Of a DNA stretch of 64,000 nt, positions 1 to 10,004 are shown one piece after another (position 1 is the stretch's first letter; the number at the start of each line of letters is the position of its first letter). Both the position numbers and the translations under genes were made by a program. This DNA is from Bombus terrestris (taxonomy: Eukaryota; Arthropoda; Insecta; Hymenoptera; Apidae). Below the pieces are notes generated by a model. The model worked only from the letters and a program-made list of their open reading frames with translations, did no database searches and had not been told where the DNA came from. The stretch is taken from assembly GCF_910591885.1 (NCBI RefSeq), contig NC_063275.1:5878501-5942500 (forward strand). Reading direction: 5' to 3'.

Positions 1-31
1 TACCGAAAAACGAACGAAAGAGGGATTGGTT

Positions 32-41
32 TTAGGTTAGG
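32..41 (+). other. Two tandem TTAGG motifs in the monomer
   Basis: Positions 32-41 read TTAGGTTAGG, inside the conserved tract 31-78. The B copy is at 511-520. TTAGG is the usual arthropod telomere repeat; two copies alone do not make a telomere. The motif recurs in almost every monomer. Exceptions are TTAGTTTAGG near 6700 and 11945, TTAGGTAAGG in the A monomers at 46187, 47141 and 48093, and TTAGGTTGGG in hybrids at 52861, 56199, 59058 and 61917. Its near-constant presence is a direct observation. Any link to telomeres or protein binding is conjecture. Confidence 0.8.
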
Positions 42-52
42 CTATAGTTTTT

Positions 53-414
53 CGAGCGAGCGCAGCGAGCGAGCAATGTGTAAACGTGCGTCACAAACCA
101 ATTGATTGGCACGAAGGTACATAGAAATATTTGCACCAGCCCGAGGAGCCGGAAGCTTTTATCGAATTGCTCACTGAGCAAAGTTTACATGTTATCAATT
201 GTTTTACACAAAGAGTAATAGTTCGGCGAAGTAAAGTGCAACGTGAGTACCAGTATCGCTGAGAAAACTTGGAAATAACCGGAACTAAATGTAAGGAAAT
301 ATAAACTATATGTATAACCAGGAAGTTGAAACTAATGAAAATATATGTTAGGAACTATGAAGTATGTGTGTAGCATGAAAATTGTAATCGTTGCTTGCTC
401 GCAGCGTGCGCTCG
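53..414. repeat. Widely spaced inverted GC-rich arms in a type A monomer
   Basis: Positions 53-76 are a purine-rich arm built from GCGAGC-like steps (starts CGAGCGAGCGCAG, ends GCAA). Positions 391-414 (starts TTGCTTGCTCGCAG) match its reverse complement at 20 of 24 positions by my count, with a loop of about 314 bases. The arm pair recurs in every monomer, so arms of opposite sense alternate along the array every few hundred bases. A single-stranded copy or transcript could fold at each monomer. Whether this happens is not shown by sequence alone. Confidence 0.75.
167..181. repeat. Conserved 15-base palindrome TTGCTCACTGAGCAA
   Basis: Two seven-base arms (TTGCTCA / TGAGCAA) flank one central C. 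The site lies in the conserved tract 141-198; the B copy is at 646-660. It is kept in nearly all monomers. Variants include a central G at 26828, 60658 and 63517, and arm changes such as TTGATCACTGAGCAA near 25396 and 53986, TTGCACACTGAGCAA near 34449 and TTGCCCACTGAGCAA near 32543. Symmetric short sites can bind dimeric proteins, but no binder can be named from sequence. Confidence 0.7.
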
Positions 415-531
415 TAAAAATCTAGTCCTACCTCACAACCGATCCGGCTCGCTCGCAAATTTGAAGTAAATCGCCTCCATATCGAAGGACGAACGCAGGT
501 GGGATTGGTTTTAGGTTAGGCTATAGTTTTT

Positions 532-888
532 CGAGCGAGCGCAGCGAGCGAGCAATGCGTATACGTGCGTCACAAACCAATTGATTAGCACGTAGGTACA
601 CAGAAATATTTGCACCTGCCCGAGGAGCCGGAAGCTTTTATCGAATTGCTCACTGAGCAAAGTTTACATGTTACCAATTGTTTTACACAAAGAGTAATAG
701 TTCGGCGAAGTGCAGTGCAACGTGAGTACCAATATCACTGAGAACACTTGGAAATAACAGGAAATATATGTAAGGAAATATAAAGTATATGTATGACCAG
801 GAAGTTGAATCTAATGAAAATATATGTTAGGAATTATAAAGAATGTGTGTAGCATAAAATTGTAATCGTTGCTCGCTCCGCTCGCTCA
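532..888. repeat. Inverted GC-rich arms in a type B monomer
   Basis: The left arm at 532-555 is the same as in type A. The right arm at 869-888 (TTGCTCGCTCCGCTCGCTCA) is close to a perfect reverse complement of it apart from four missing bases in the middle and the last base. The B tail is thus a cleaner inverted match than the A tail, and the missing four bases account for most of the five-base A/B length difference. Confidence 0.72.
762..853 (+). repeat. Internal AT-rich direct repeat within the monomer (56 bp offset)
   Basis: In the B monomer, 762-795 and 818-851 align without gaps: AAATATATGTAAGGAAATAT against AAATATATGTTAGGAATTAT, then ATAAAG in both, followed by TATATGTATG against AATGTGTGTAG. 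I count about seven mismatches over 34 bases, at an offset of 56. This suggests an old duplication inside the ancestral monomer. The same arrangement is present in type A, where the first copy has ACTAAATG. Confidence 0.65.
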
Positions 889-953
889 TAAAAAGATCGT
901 CCAACCTCACAACCGATCCGGCACGTTCGCAAATTTGAAGTGAATTGCCTCCT

Positions 954-1427
954 TACCGAAAAACGAACGAAAGAGGGATTGGTTTTAGGTTAGGCTATAG
1001 TTTTTCGAGCGAGCGCAGCGAGCGAGCAATGTGTAAACGTGCGTCACAAACCAATTGATTGGCACGAAGGTACATAGAAATATTTGCACCAGCCCGAGGA
1101 GCCGGAAGCTTTTATCGAATTGCTCACTGAGCAAAGTTTACATGTTATCAATTGTTTTACACAAAGAGTAATAGTTCGGCGAAGTAAAGTGCAACGTGAG
1201 TACCAGTATCGCTGAGAAAACTTGGAAATAACCGGAACTAAATGTAAGGAAATATAAAGTATATGTATAACCAGGAAGTTGAAACTAATGAAAATATATG
1301 TTAGGAATTATATAGAATGCGTGTAGCATAAAATTGTAATCGTTGCTCGCTCCGCACGCTCGTAAAAAAATGGTCCAACCTCACAACCGATCCGGCTCGC
1401 TCGCAAATTTGAAGTAAATCGCCTCCA
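954..1427 (+). repeat. A monomer with a rare third tail (C tail), 474 bp
   Basis: The head and first three blocks are type A. From about 1303 the tail departs from both A and B: GGAATTATATAGAATGCG, GCTCGCTCCGCACGCTCG, then AAAAAAATGGTCCAACC, ending A-like with GGCTCGCTCGC and AAATCGCCTCCA. Its length (474) is that of a B tail, and like an A tail it is followed by a B head. The same tail occurs once more, at the end of the monomer starting 6667. Confidence 0.85.
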
Positions 1428-1901
1428 TATCGAAGGACGAACGCAGGTGGGATTGGTTTTAGGTTAGGCTATAGTTTTTCGAGCGAGCGCAGCGAGCGAG
1501 CAATGCGTATACGTGCGTCACAAACCAATTGATTAGCACGTAGGTACACAGAAATAATTGCACCTGCCCGAGGAGCCGGAAGCTTTTATCGAATTGCTCA
1601 CTGAGCAAAGTTTACATGTCATCAATTGTTTTACACAAAGAGTAATAGTTCGGCGAAGTGCAGTGCAACGTGAGTACCAATATCGCTGAGAAATCTTGGA
1701 AATAACAGGAAATATATGTAAGGAAATATAAAGTATATGTATGACCAGGAAGTTGAATCTAATGAAAATATATGTTAGGAATTATAAAGAATGTGTGTAG
1801 CATAAAATTGTAATCGTTGCTCGCTCCGCTCGCTCATAAAAAGATCGTCCAACCTCACAACCGATCCGGCACGTTCGCAAATTTGAAGTGAATTGCCTCC
1901 T

Positions 1902-3807
1902 TACCGAAAAACGAACGAAAGAGGGATTGGTTTTAGGTTAGGCTATAGTTTTTCGAGCGAGCGCAGCGAGCGAGCAATGCGTAAACGTGCGTCACAAACC
2001 AATTGATTGGCACGAAGGTACATAGAAATATTTGCACCAGCCCGAGGAGCCGGAAGCTTTTATCGAATTGCTCACTGAGCAAAGTTTACATGTTATCAAT
2101 AGTTTTACACAAAGAGTAATAGTTCGACGAAGTAAAGTGCAACGTGAGTACCAGTATCGCTGAGAAAACTTGGAAATAACCGGAACTAAATGTAAGGAAA
2201 TATAAAGTATATGTATAACCAGGAAGTTGAAACTAATGAAAATATATGTTAGGAACTATGAAGTATGTGTGTAGCATGAAAATTGTAATCGTTGCTTGCT
2301 CGCAGCGTGCGCTCGTAAAAATCTAGTCCTACCTCACAACCGATCCGGCTCGCTCGCAAATTTGAAGTAAATCGCCTCCATATCGAAGGACGAACGCAGG
2401 TGGGATTGGTTTTAGGTTAGGCTATAGTTTTTCGAGCGAGCGCAGCGAGCGAGCAATGCGTATACGTGCGTCACAAACCAATTGATTAGCACGTAGGTAC
2501 ACAGAAATAATTGCACCTGCCCGAGGAGCCGGAAGCTTTTATCGAATTGCTCACTGAGCAAAGTTTACATGTTATCAATTGTTTTACACAAAGAGTAATA
2601 GTTCGGCGAAGTGCTGTGCAACGTGAGTACCAATATCGCTGAGAAAACTTGGAAATAACAGGAAATATATGTAAGGAAATATAAAGTATATGTATGACCA
2701 GGAAGTTGAATCTAATGAAAATATATGTTAGGAATTATAAAGAATGTGTGTAGCATAAAATTGTAATCGTTGCTCGCTCCGCTCGCTCATAAAAAGATCG
2801 TCCAACCTCACAACCGATCCGGCACGTTCGCAAATTTGAAGTGAATTGCCTCCTTACCGAAAAACGAACGAAAGAGGGATTGGTTTTAGGTTAGGCTATA
2901 GTTTTTCGAGCGAGCGCAGCGAGCGAGCAATGCGTAAACGTGCGTCACAAACCAATTGATTGGCACGAAGGTACATAGAAATATTTGCACCAGCCCGAGG
3001 AGCCGGAAGCTTTTATCGAATTGCTCACTGAGCAAAGTTTACATGTTATCAATAGTTTTACACAAAGAGTAATAGTTCGACGAAGTAAAGTGCAACGTGA
3101 GTACCAGTATCGCTGAGAAAACTTGGAAATAACCGGAACTAAATGTAAGGAAATATAAAGTATATGTATAACCAGGAAGTTGAAACTAATGAAAATATAT
3201 GTTAGGAACTATGAAGTATGTGTGTAGCATGAAAATTGTAATCGTTGCTTGCTCGCAGCGTGCGCTCGTAAAAATCTAGTCCAACCTCACAACCGATCCG
3301 GCTCGCTCGCAAATTTGAAGTAAATCGCCTCCATATCGAAGGACGAACGCAGGTGGGATTGGTTTTAGGTTAGGCTATAGTTTTTCGAGCGAGCGCAGCG
3401 AGCGAGCAATGCGTATACGTGCGTCACAAACCAATTGATTAGCACGTAGGTACACAGAAATAATTGCACCTGCCCGTGGAGCCGGAAGCTTTTATCGAAT
3501 TGCTCACTGAGCAAAGTTTACATGTTATCAATTGTTTTACACAAAGAGTAATAGTTCGGCGAAGTGCTGTGCAACGTGAGTACGAATATCGCTGAGAAAA
3601 CTTGGAAATAACAGGAAATATATGTAAGGAAATATAAAGTATATGTATGACCAGGAAGTTGAATCTAATGAAAATATATGTTAGGAATTATAAAGAATGT
3701 GTGTAGCATAAAATTGTAATCGTTGCTCGCTCCGCTCGCTCATAAAAAGATCGTCCAACCTCACAACCGATCCGGCACGTTCGCAAATTTGAAGTGAATT
3801 GCCTCCT
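1902..3807 (+). repeat. Two nearly identical adjacent 953 bp dimers
   Basis: The dimers at 1902-2854 and 2855-3807 share private marks: ATCAATAGTTTTAC with TTCGACGAAG in the A monomer, AATAATTGCACC and GTGCTGTGC in the B monomer. By eye I saw three differences: CCCGAGGAGCC/CCCGTGGAGCC, GTACCAATATC/GTACGAATATC and AGTCCTACC/AGTCCAACC. This is the signature of a recent tandem duplication of one dimer. The GTGCTGTGC mark recurs once more, in the monomer at 7620. Confidence 0.85.
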
Positions 3808-4281
3808 TACCGAAAAACGAACGAAAGAGGGATTGGTTTTAGGTTAGGCTATAGTTTTTCGAGCGAGCGCAGCGAGCGAGCAATGCGTAAACGTGCGTCA
3901 CAAACCAATTGATTGGCACGAAGGTACATAGAAATATTTGCACCAGCCCGAGGAGCCGGAAGCTTTTATCGAATTGCTCACTGAGCAAAGTTTACATGTT
4001 ATCAATAGTTTTACACAAAGAGTAATAGTTCGGCGAAGTGCAGTGCAACGTGAGTACCAATATCGCTGAGAAAACTTGGAAATAACAGGAAATATATGTA
4101 AGGAAATATAAAGTATATGTATGACCAGGAAGTTGAATCTAATGAAAATATATGTTAGGAATTATAAAGAATGTGTGTAGCATAAAATTGTAATCGTTGC
4201 TCGCTCCGCTCGCTCATAAAAAGATCGTCCAACCTCACAACCGATCCGGCACGTTCGCAAATTTGAAGTGAATTGCCTCCT
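3808..4281 (+). repeat. Hybrid monomer: A head and block 2, B block 3 and tail
   Basis: The first half is type A (TAAACG, TTGGCACGAAGG, CCAGCCC, ATCAATAG). From TTCGGCGAAGTGCAGTGC onward it is type B, giving a length of 474. It is followed by an A monomer, so the A-B order slips by one. The switch lies between ATCAATAG and TTCGGC, just past the conserved tract 141-198. Comparable hybrids start at 13338, 14286, 16661, 23801, 36659, 41423, 54293, 57152, 60011 and 62870; in the last four the switch comes later, within block 3. Confidence 0.88.
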
Positions 4282-6980
4282 TACCGAAAAACGAACGAAA
4301 GAGGGATTGGTTTTAGGTTAGGCTATAGTTTTTCGAGCGAGCGCAGCGAGCGAGCAATGCGTAAACGTGCGTCACAAACCAATTGATTGGCACGAAGGTA
4401 CATAGAAATATTTGCACCAGCCCGAGGAGCCGGAAGCTTTTATCGAATTGCTCACTGAGCAAAGTTTACATGTTATCAATTGTTTTACACAAAGAGTAAT
4501 AGTTCGGCGAAGTAAAGTGCAACGTGAGTACCAGTATCGCTGAGAAAACTTGGAAATAACCGGAACTAAATGTAAGGAAATATAAAGTATATGTATGACC
4601 AGGAAGTTGAAACTAATGAAAATATATGTTAGGAACTATGAAGTATGTGTGTAGCATGAAAATTGTAATCGTTGCTTGCTCGCAGCGTGCGCTCGTAAAA
4701 ATCTAGTCCTACCTCACAACCGATCCGGCTCGCTCGCAAATTTGAAGTAAATCGCCTCCATATCGAAGGACGAACGCAGGTGGGATTGGTTTTAGGTTAG
4801 GCTATAGTTTTTCGAGAGAGCGCAGCGAGCGAGCAATGCGTATACGTGCGTCACAAACCAATTGATTAGCACGTAGGTACACAGAAATATTTGCACCTGC
4901 CCGAGGAGCCGGAAGCTTTTATCGAATTGCTCACTGAGCAAAGTTTACATGTTATCAATTGTTTTACACAAAGAGTAATAGTTCGGCGAAGTGCAGTGCA
5001 ACGTGAGTACCAATATCGCTGAGAAAACTTGGAAATAACAGGAAATATATGTAAGGAAATATAAAGTATATGTATGACCAGGAATTTGAATCTAATGAAA
5101 ATATATGTTAGGAATTATAAAGAATGTGTGTAGCATAAAATTGTAATCGTTGCTCGCTCCGCTCGCTCATAAAAAGATCGTCCAACCTCACAACCGATCC
5201 GGCACGTTCGCAAATTTGAAGTGAATTGCCTCCTTACCGAAAAACGAACGAAAGAGGGATTGGTTTTAGGTTAGGCTATAGTTTTTCGAGCGAGCGCAGC
5301 GAGCGAGCAATGCGTAAACGTGCGTCACAAACCAATTGATTGGCACGAAGGTACATAGAAATATTTGCACCAGCCCGAGGAGCCGGAAGCTTTTATCGAA
5401 TTGCTCACTGAGCAAAGTTTACATGTTATCAATTGTTTTACACAAAGAGTAATAGATCGGCGAAGTAAAGTGCAACGTGACTAACAGTATCGCTGAGAAA
5501 ACTTGGAAATAACCGGAACTAAATGTAAGGAAATATAAAGTATATGTATAACCAGGAAGTTGAAACTAATGAAAATATATGTTAGGAACTATGAAGTATG
5601 TGTGTAGCATGAAAATTGTAATCGTTGCTTGCTCGCAGCGTGCGCTCGTAAAAATCTAGTCCTACCTCACAACCGATCCGGCTCGCTCGCAAATTTGAAG
5701 TAAATCGCCTCCATATCGAAGGACGAACGCAGGTGGGATTGGTTTTAGGTTAGGCTATAGTTTTTCGAGCGAGCGCAGCGAGCGAGCAATGCGTATACGT
5801 GCGTCACAAACCAATTGATTAGCACGTAGGTACACAGAAATATTTGCACCTGCCCGAGGAGCCGGAAGCTTTTATCGAATTGCTCACTGAGCAAAGTTTA
5901 CATGTTATCAATTGTTTTACACAAAGAGTAATAGTTCGGCGAAGTGCAGTGCAACGTGAGTACCAATATCGCTGAGAAAACTTGGAAATAACAGGAAATA
6001 TAGGTAAGGAAATATAAAGTATATGTATGACCAGGAAGTTGAATCTAATGAAAATATATGTTAGGAATTATAAAGAATGTGTGTAGCATAGAATTGTAAT
6101 CGTTGCTCGCTCCGCTCGCTCATGAAAAGATCGTCCAACCTCACAACCGATCCGGCACGTTCGCAAATTTGAAGTGAATTGCCTCCTTACCGAAAAACGA
6201 ACGAAAGAGGGATTGGTTTTAGGTTAGGCTATAGTTTTTCGAGCGAGCGCAGCGAGTGAGCAATGCGTAAACGTGCGTCACAAACCAATTGATTGGCACG
6301 AAGGTACATAGAAATATTTGCACCAGCCCGAGGAGCCGGAAGCTTTTATCGAATTGCTCACTGAGCAAAGTTTACATGTTATCAATAGTTTTACACAAAG
6401 AGTAATAGTTCGACGAAGTAAAGTGCAACGTGAGTACCAATATCGCTGAGAAAACTTGGAAATAACAGGAAATATAGGTAAGGAAATATAAAGTATATGT
6501 ATGACCAGGAAGTTGAATCTAATGAAAATATATGTTAGGAACTATGAAGTATGTGTGTAGCATGAAAATTGTAATCGTTGCTTGCTCGCAGCGTGCGCTC
6601 GTAAAAATCTAGTCCTACCACACAACCGATCCGGCTCGCTCGCAAACTTGAAGTAAATCGCCTCCATATCGAAGGACGAACGCAGGTGGGATTGGTTTTA
6701 GTTTAGGCTATAGTTTTTCGAGCGAAAGCAGCGAGCGAGCAATGCGTATACGTGCGTCACAAACCAATTGATTAGCACGTAGGTACACAGAAATATTTGC
6801 ACCTGCCCGAGGAGCCGGATGCTTTTATCGAATTGCTCACTGAGCAAAGTTTACATGTTATCAATTGTTTTACACAAAGAGTAATAGTTCGGCGAAGTGC
6901 AGTGCAACGTGAGTACCAATATCGCAGAGAAAACTTGGAAATAACAGGAAATATATGTAAGGAAATATAAAGTATATGTA
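4282..6980 (+). repeat. Segmental duplication, left copy (partner at 9526-12224)
   Basis: This stretch and 9526-12224 correspond at a constant offset of 5244 bases (11 monomers). Shared marks are CAATTGTT with TTCGGCGAAGTAAAG in A monomers, ATAGGTAAGG and CATAGAATTG in the B monomer, GCGAGTGAGC, CCACACAACC and CAAACTTGAAG in the patched A monomer, and TTTAGTTTAGG with GCGAAAGCAGCG in the next B. The copies diverge after about 6980, where this one enters a C tail and the partner a normal B tail. Both ends are approximate. Confidence 0.82.
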
Positions 6981-7619
6981 TGACCAGGAAGTTGAAACTA
7001 ATGAAAATATATGTTAGGAATTATATAGAATGCGTGTAGCATAAAATTGTAATCGTTGCTCGCTCCGCACGCTCGTAAAAAAATGGTCCAACCTCACAAC
7101 CGATCCGGCTCGCTCGCAAATTTGAAGTAAATCGCCTCCATATCGAAGGACGAACGCAGGTGGGATTGGTTTTAGGTTAGGCTATAGTTTTTCGAGCGAG
7201 CGCAGCGAGCGAGCAATGCGTATACGTGCGTCACAAACCAATTGATTAGCACGTAGGTACACAGAAATAATTGCACCTGCCCGAGGAGCCGGAAGATTTT
7301 ATCGAATTGCTCACTGAGCAAAGTTTACATGTTATCAATTGTTTTACAAAAAGAGTAATAGTTCGACGAAGTAAAGTGCAACGTGAGTACCAGTATCGCT
7401 GAGAAAACTTGGAAATAACCGGAACTAAATGTAAGGAAATATAAAGTATATGTATAACCAGGAAGTTGAAACTAATGAAAATATATGTTAGGAACTATGA
7501 AGTATGTGTGTAGCATGAAAATTGTAATCGTTGCTTGCTCGCAGCGTGCGCTCGTAAAAATCTAGTCCTACCTCACAACCGATCCGGCTCGCTCGCAAAT
7601 TTGAAGTAAATCGCCTCCA
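6667..7619 (+). repeat. Two atypical B-headed monomers (C tail, then A tail)
   Basis: The monomer 6667-7140 is B through block 3 but has GAAACTAATG and then the rare C tail (GGAATTATATAGAATGCG). It is followed by a B head at 7141 with the AATAATTGCACC mark, then A block 3 and A tail, 479 bases. The C-tail/B-head junction matches the one at 1303-1560 at an offset of 5713 (12 monomers), so this piece is likely a copy of that region joined to a different right partner. Confidence 0.8.
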
Positions 7620-9525
7620 TATCGAAGGACGAACGCAGGTGGGATTGGTTTTAGGTTAGGCTATAGTTTTTCGAGCGAGCGCAGCGAGCGAGCAATGCGT
7701 ATACGTGCGTCACAAACCAATTGATTAGCACGTAGGTACACAGAAATAATTGCACCTGCCCGAGGAGCCGGAAGCTTTTATCGAATTGCTCACTGAGCAA
7801 AGTTTACATGTTATCAATAGTTTTACACAAAGAGTAATAGTTCGGCGAAGTGCTGTGCAACGTGAGTACCAATATCGCTGAGAAAACTTGGAAATAACAG
7901 GAAATATATGTAAGGAAATATAAAGTATATGTATGACCAGGAAGTTGAATCTAATGAAAATATATGTTAGGAATTATAAAGAATGTGTGTAGCATAAAAT
8001 TGTAATCGTTGCTCGCTCCGCTCGCTCATAAAAAGATCGTCCAACCTCACAACCGATCCGGCACGTTCGCAAATTTGAAGTGAATTGCCTCCTTACCGAA
8101 AAACGAACGAAAGAGGAATTGGTTTTAGGTTAGGCTATACTTTTTCGAGCGAGCGCAGCGAGCGAGCAATGCGTAAACGTGCGTCACAAACCAATTGATT
8201 GGCACGAAGGTACATAGAAATATTTGCACCAGCCCGAGGAGCCGGAAGCTTTTATCGAATTGCTCACTGAGCAAAGTTTACATGTTATCAATAGTTTTAC
8301 ACAAAGAGTAATAGTTCGACGAAGTAAAGTGCAACGTGAGTACCAGTATCGCTGAGAAAACTTGGAAATAACCGGAACTAAATGTAAGGAAATATAAAGT
8401 ATATGTATAACCAGGAAGGTGAAACTAATGAAAATATATGTTAGGAACTATGAAGTATGTGTGTAGCATGAAAATTGTAATCGTTGCTTGCTCGCAGCGT
8501 GCGCTCGTAAAAATCTAGTCCTACCTCACAACCGATCCAGCTCGCTCGCAAATTTGAAGTAAATCGCCTCCATATCGAAGGACGAACGCAGGTGGGATTG
8601 GTTTTAGGTTAGGCTATAGTTTTTCGAGCGAGCGCAGCGAGCGAGCAATGCGTATACGTGCGTCACAAACCAATTGATTAGCACGTAGGTACACAGAAAT
8701 AATTGCACCTGCCCGAGGAGCCGGAAGCTTTTATCGAATTGCTCACTGAGCAAAGTTTACATGTTATCAATTGTTTTACACAAAGAGTAATAGTTCGGCG
8801 AAGTGCAGTGCAACGTGAGTACCAATATCGCTGAGAAAACTTGGAAATAACAGGAAATATATGTAAGGAAATATAAAGCATATGTATGACCAGGAAGTTG
8901 AATCTAATGAAAATATATGTTAGGAATTATAAAGAATGTGTGTAGCATAAAATTGTAATCGTTGCTCGCTCCGCTCGCTCATAAAAAGATCGTCCAACCT
9001 CACAACCGATCCGGCACGTTCGCAAATTTGAAGTGAATTGCCTCCTTACCAAAAAACGAACGAAAGAGGAATTGGTTTTAGGTTAGGCTATAGTTTTTCG
9101 AGCGAGCGCAGCGAGCGAGCAATGCGTAAACGTGCGTCACAAACCAATTGATTGGCACGAAGGTACATAGAAATATTTGCACCAGCCCGAGGAGCCGGAA
9201 GCTTTTATCGAATTGCTCACTGAGCAATGTTTACATGTTATCAATAGTTTTACACAAAGAGTAATAGTTCGACGAAGTAAAGTGCAACGTGAGTACCAGT
9301 ATCGCTGAGAAAACTTGGAAATAACCGGAACTAAATGTAAGGAAATATAAAGTATATGTATAACCAGGAAGTTGAAACTAATGAAAATATATGTTAGGAA
9401 CTATGAAGTATGTGTGTAGCATGAAAATTGTAATCGTTGCTTGCTCGCAGCGTGCGCTCGTAAAAATCTAGTCCTACCTCACAACCGATCCGGCTCGCTC
9501 GCAAATTTGAAGTAAATCGCCTCCA

Positions 9526-10004
9526 TATCGAAGGACGAACGCAGGTGGGATTGGTTTTAGGTTAGGCTATAGTTTTTCGAGCGAGCGCAGCGAGCGAGCA
9601 ATGCGTAAACGTGCGTCACAAACCAATTGATTGGCACGAAGGTACATAGAAATATTTGCACCAGCCCGAGGAGCCGGATGCTTTTATCGAATTGCTCACT
9701 GAGCAAAGTTTACATGTTATCAATTGTTTTACACAAAGAGTAATAGTTCGGCGAAGTAAAGTGCAACGTGAGTACCAGTATCGCTGAGAAAACTTGGAAA
9801 TAACCGGAACTAAATGTAAGGAAATATAAAGTATATGTATAACCAGGAAGTTGAAACTAATGAAAATATATGTTAGGAACTATGAAGTATGTGTGTAGCA
9901 TGAAAATTGTAATCGTTGCTTGCTCGCAGCGTGCGCTCGTAAAAATCTAGTCCTACCTCACAACCGATCCGGCTCGCTCGCAAATTTGAAGTAAATCGCC
10001 TCCA
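9526..10004 (+). repeat. Hybrid monomer: B head on A body
   Basis: The head reads TATCGAAGGACGAACGCAGG (B) but from TAAACG onward everything is A, giving 479 bases and an A tail that is followed by another B head at 10005. This is the only monomer I found with this order. The switch lies within the conserved tract that holds TTAGGTTAGG and the left GC-rich arm. It also marks the left end of the 9526-12224 duplicate. Confidence 0.85.

Larger units (their letters stand above)
1..479 (+). repeat. Reference type A monomer (479 bp)
   Basis: This monomer is used as the type A ruler. Diagnostic blocks: head 1-30 (TACCGAAAAACG, then AAAGAGGG); block 2 at 79-140 (TAAACG, TTGGCACGAAGG, CATAG, CCAGCCC); block 3 at 199-290 (GTAAAGTGC, CCAGTATCGC, ACCGGAACTAAATG); tail 313-479 (TATAACC, GAAACTAATG, GGAACTATGAAG, CATGAAAATTG, GCTTGCTCGCAGCGTG, CTAGTCCTACC, AAATCGCCTCCA). 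Tracts 31-78 and 141-198 are nearly invariant between A and B. The extra five bases relative to B are one G after TAGCAT and four in the GC-rich tail. This copy has small private changes, for example AATGTGTAAACG where most have AATGCGTAAACG. Confidence 0.95.
480..953 (+). repeat. Reference type B monomer (474 bp)
   Basis: This is the type B ruler. Head: TATCGAAGGACG, then GCAGGTGGG. Block 2: GTATACG, TTAGCACGTAGG, CACAG, CCTGCCC. Block 3: CAATTG, TTCGGCGAAGTGCAGTGC, CCAATATC, ACAGGAAATATATG. Tail: TATGACC, GAATCTAATG, GGAATTATAAAG, CATAAAATTG, GCTCGCTCCGCTCGCTC, GATCGTCCAACC, GGCACGTTCGC, GAATTGCCTCCT. Counting by eye, A and B differ at about 40 positions plus the five-base length difference. 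The B tail leads into an A-type head and the A tail usually into a B-type head, so the alternation is a linked feature. Block 2 of B holds the palindrome CGTATACG, which A lacks. Confidence 0.95.
1..5234 (+). repeat. Left region: A-B dimers of 948-953 bp
   Basis: Monomer starts are 1, 480, 954, 1428, 1902, 2381, 2855, 3334, 3808, 4282 and 4761. Odd and even monomers alternate A and B except that 3808 is an A-head hybrid with a B tail, followed by another A at 4282. B monomers at 1428, 2381 and 3334 share AATAATTGCACC where most have AATATTTGCACC; this mark recurs at 7141, 7620 and 8573 and was not seen beyond about 8.7 kb. It defines a local subfamily. Confidence 0.9.

Noticed and set aside
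138..156. CENP-B box-like match on the minus strand of CCCGAGGAGCCGGAA
   Set aside because: Against the core pattern TTCG-N4-A-N2-CGGG it misses two of the nine fixed bases, including the last base of TTCG. The resemblance is weak and was not treated as a site.
221..235. GTTCGA motif resembling a tRNA-type internal B box
   Set aside because: Only part of the B box is matched, there is no A box at the right distance and no cloverleaf fold, so no tRNA gene or tRNA-derived element is called.
775..800. TATA-box-like ATATAAAG followed by an AT-rich stretch
   Set aside because: It is part of the internal AT-rich duplication and has no downstream gene. Promoter function cannot be supported from sequence.
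8678..8881. 67-residue open reading frame on the minus strand
   Set aside because: It lies within B monomer sequence and is open only because of local point changes (for example AAAGCATATG at its upstream end). The same frame is broken in sister monomers, and no start context or protein signature is visible. It is chance reading of satellite.
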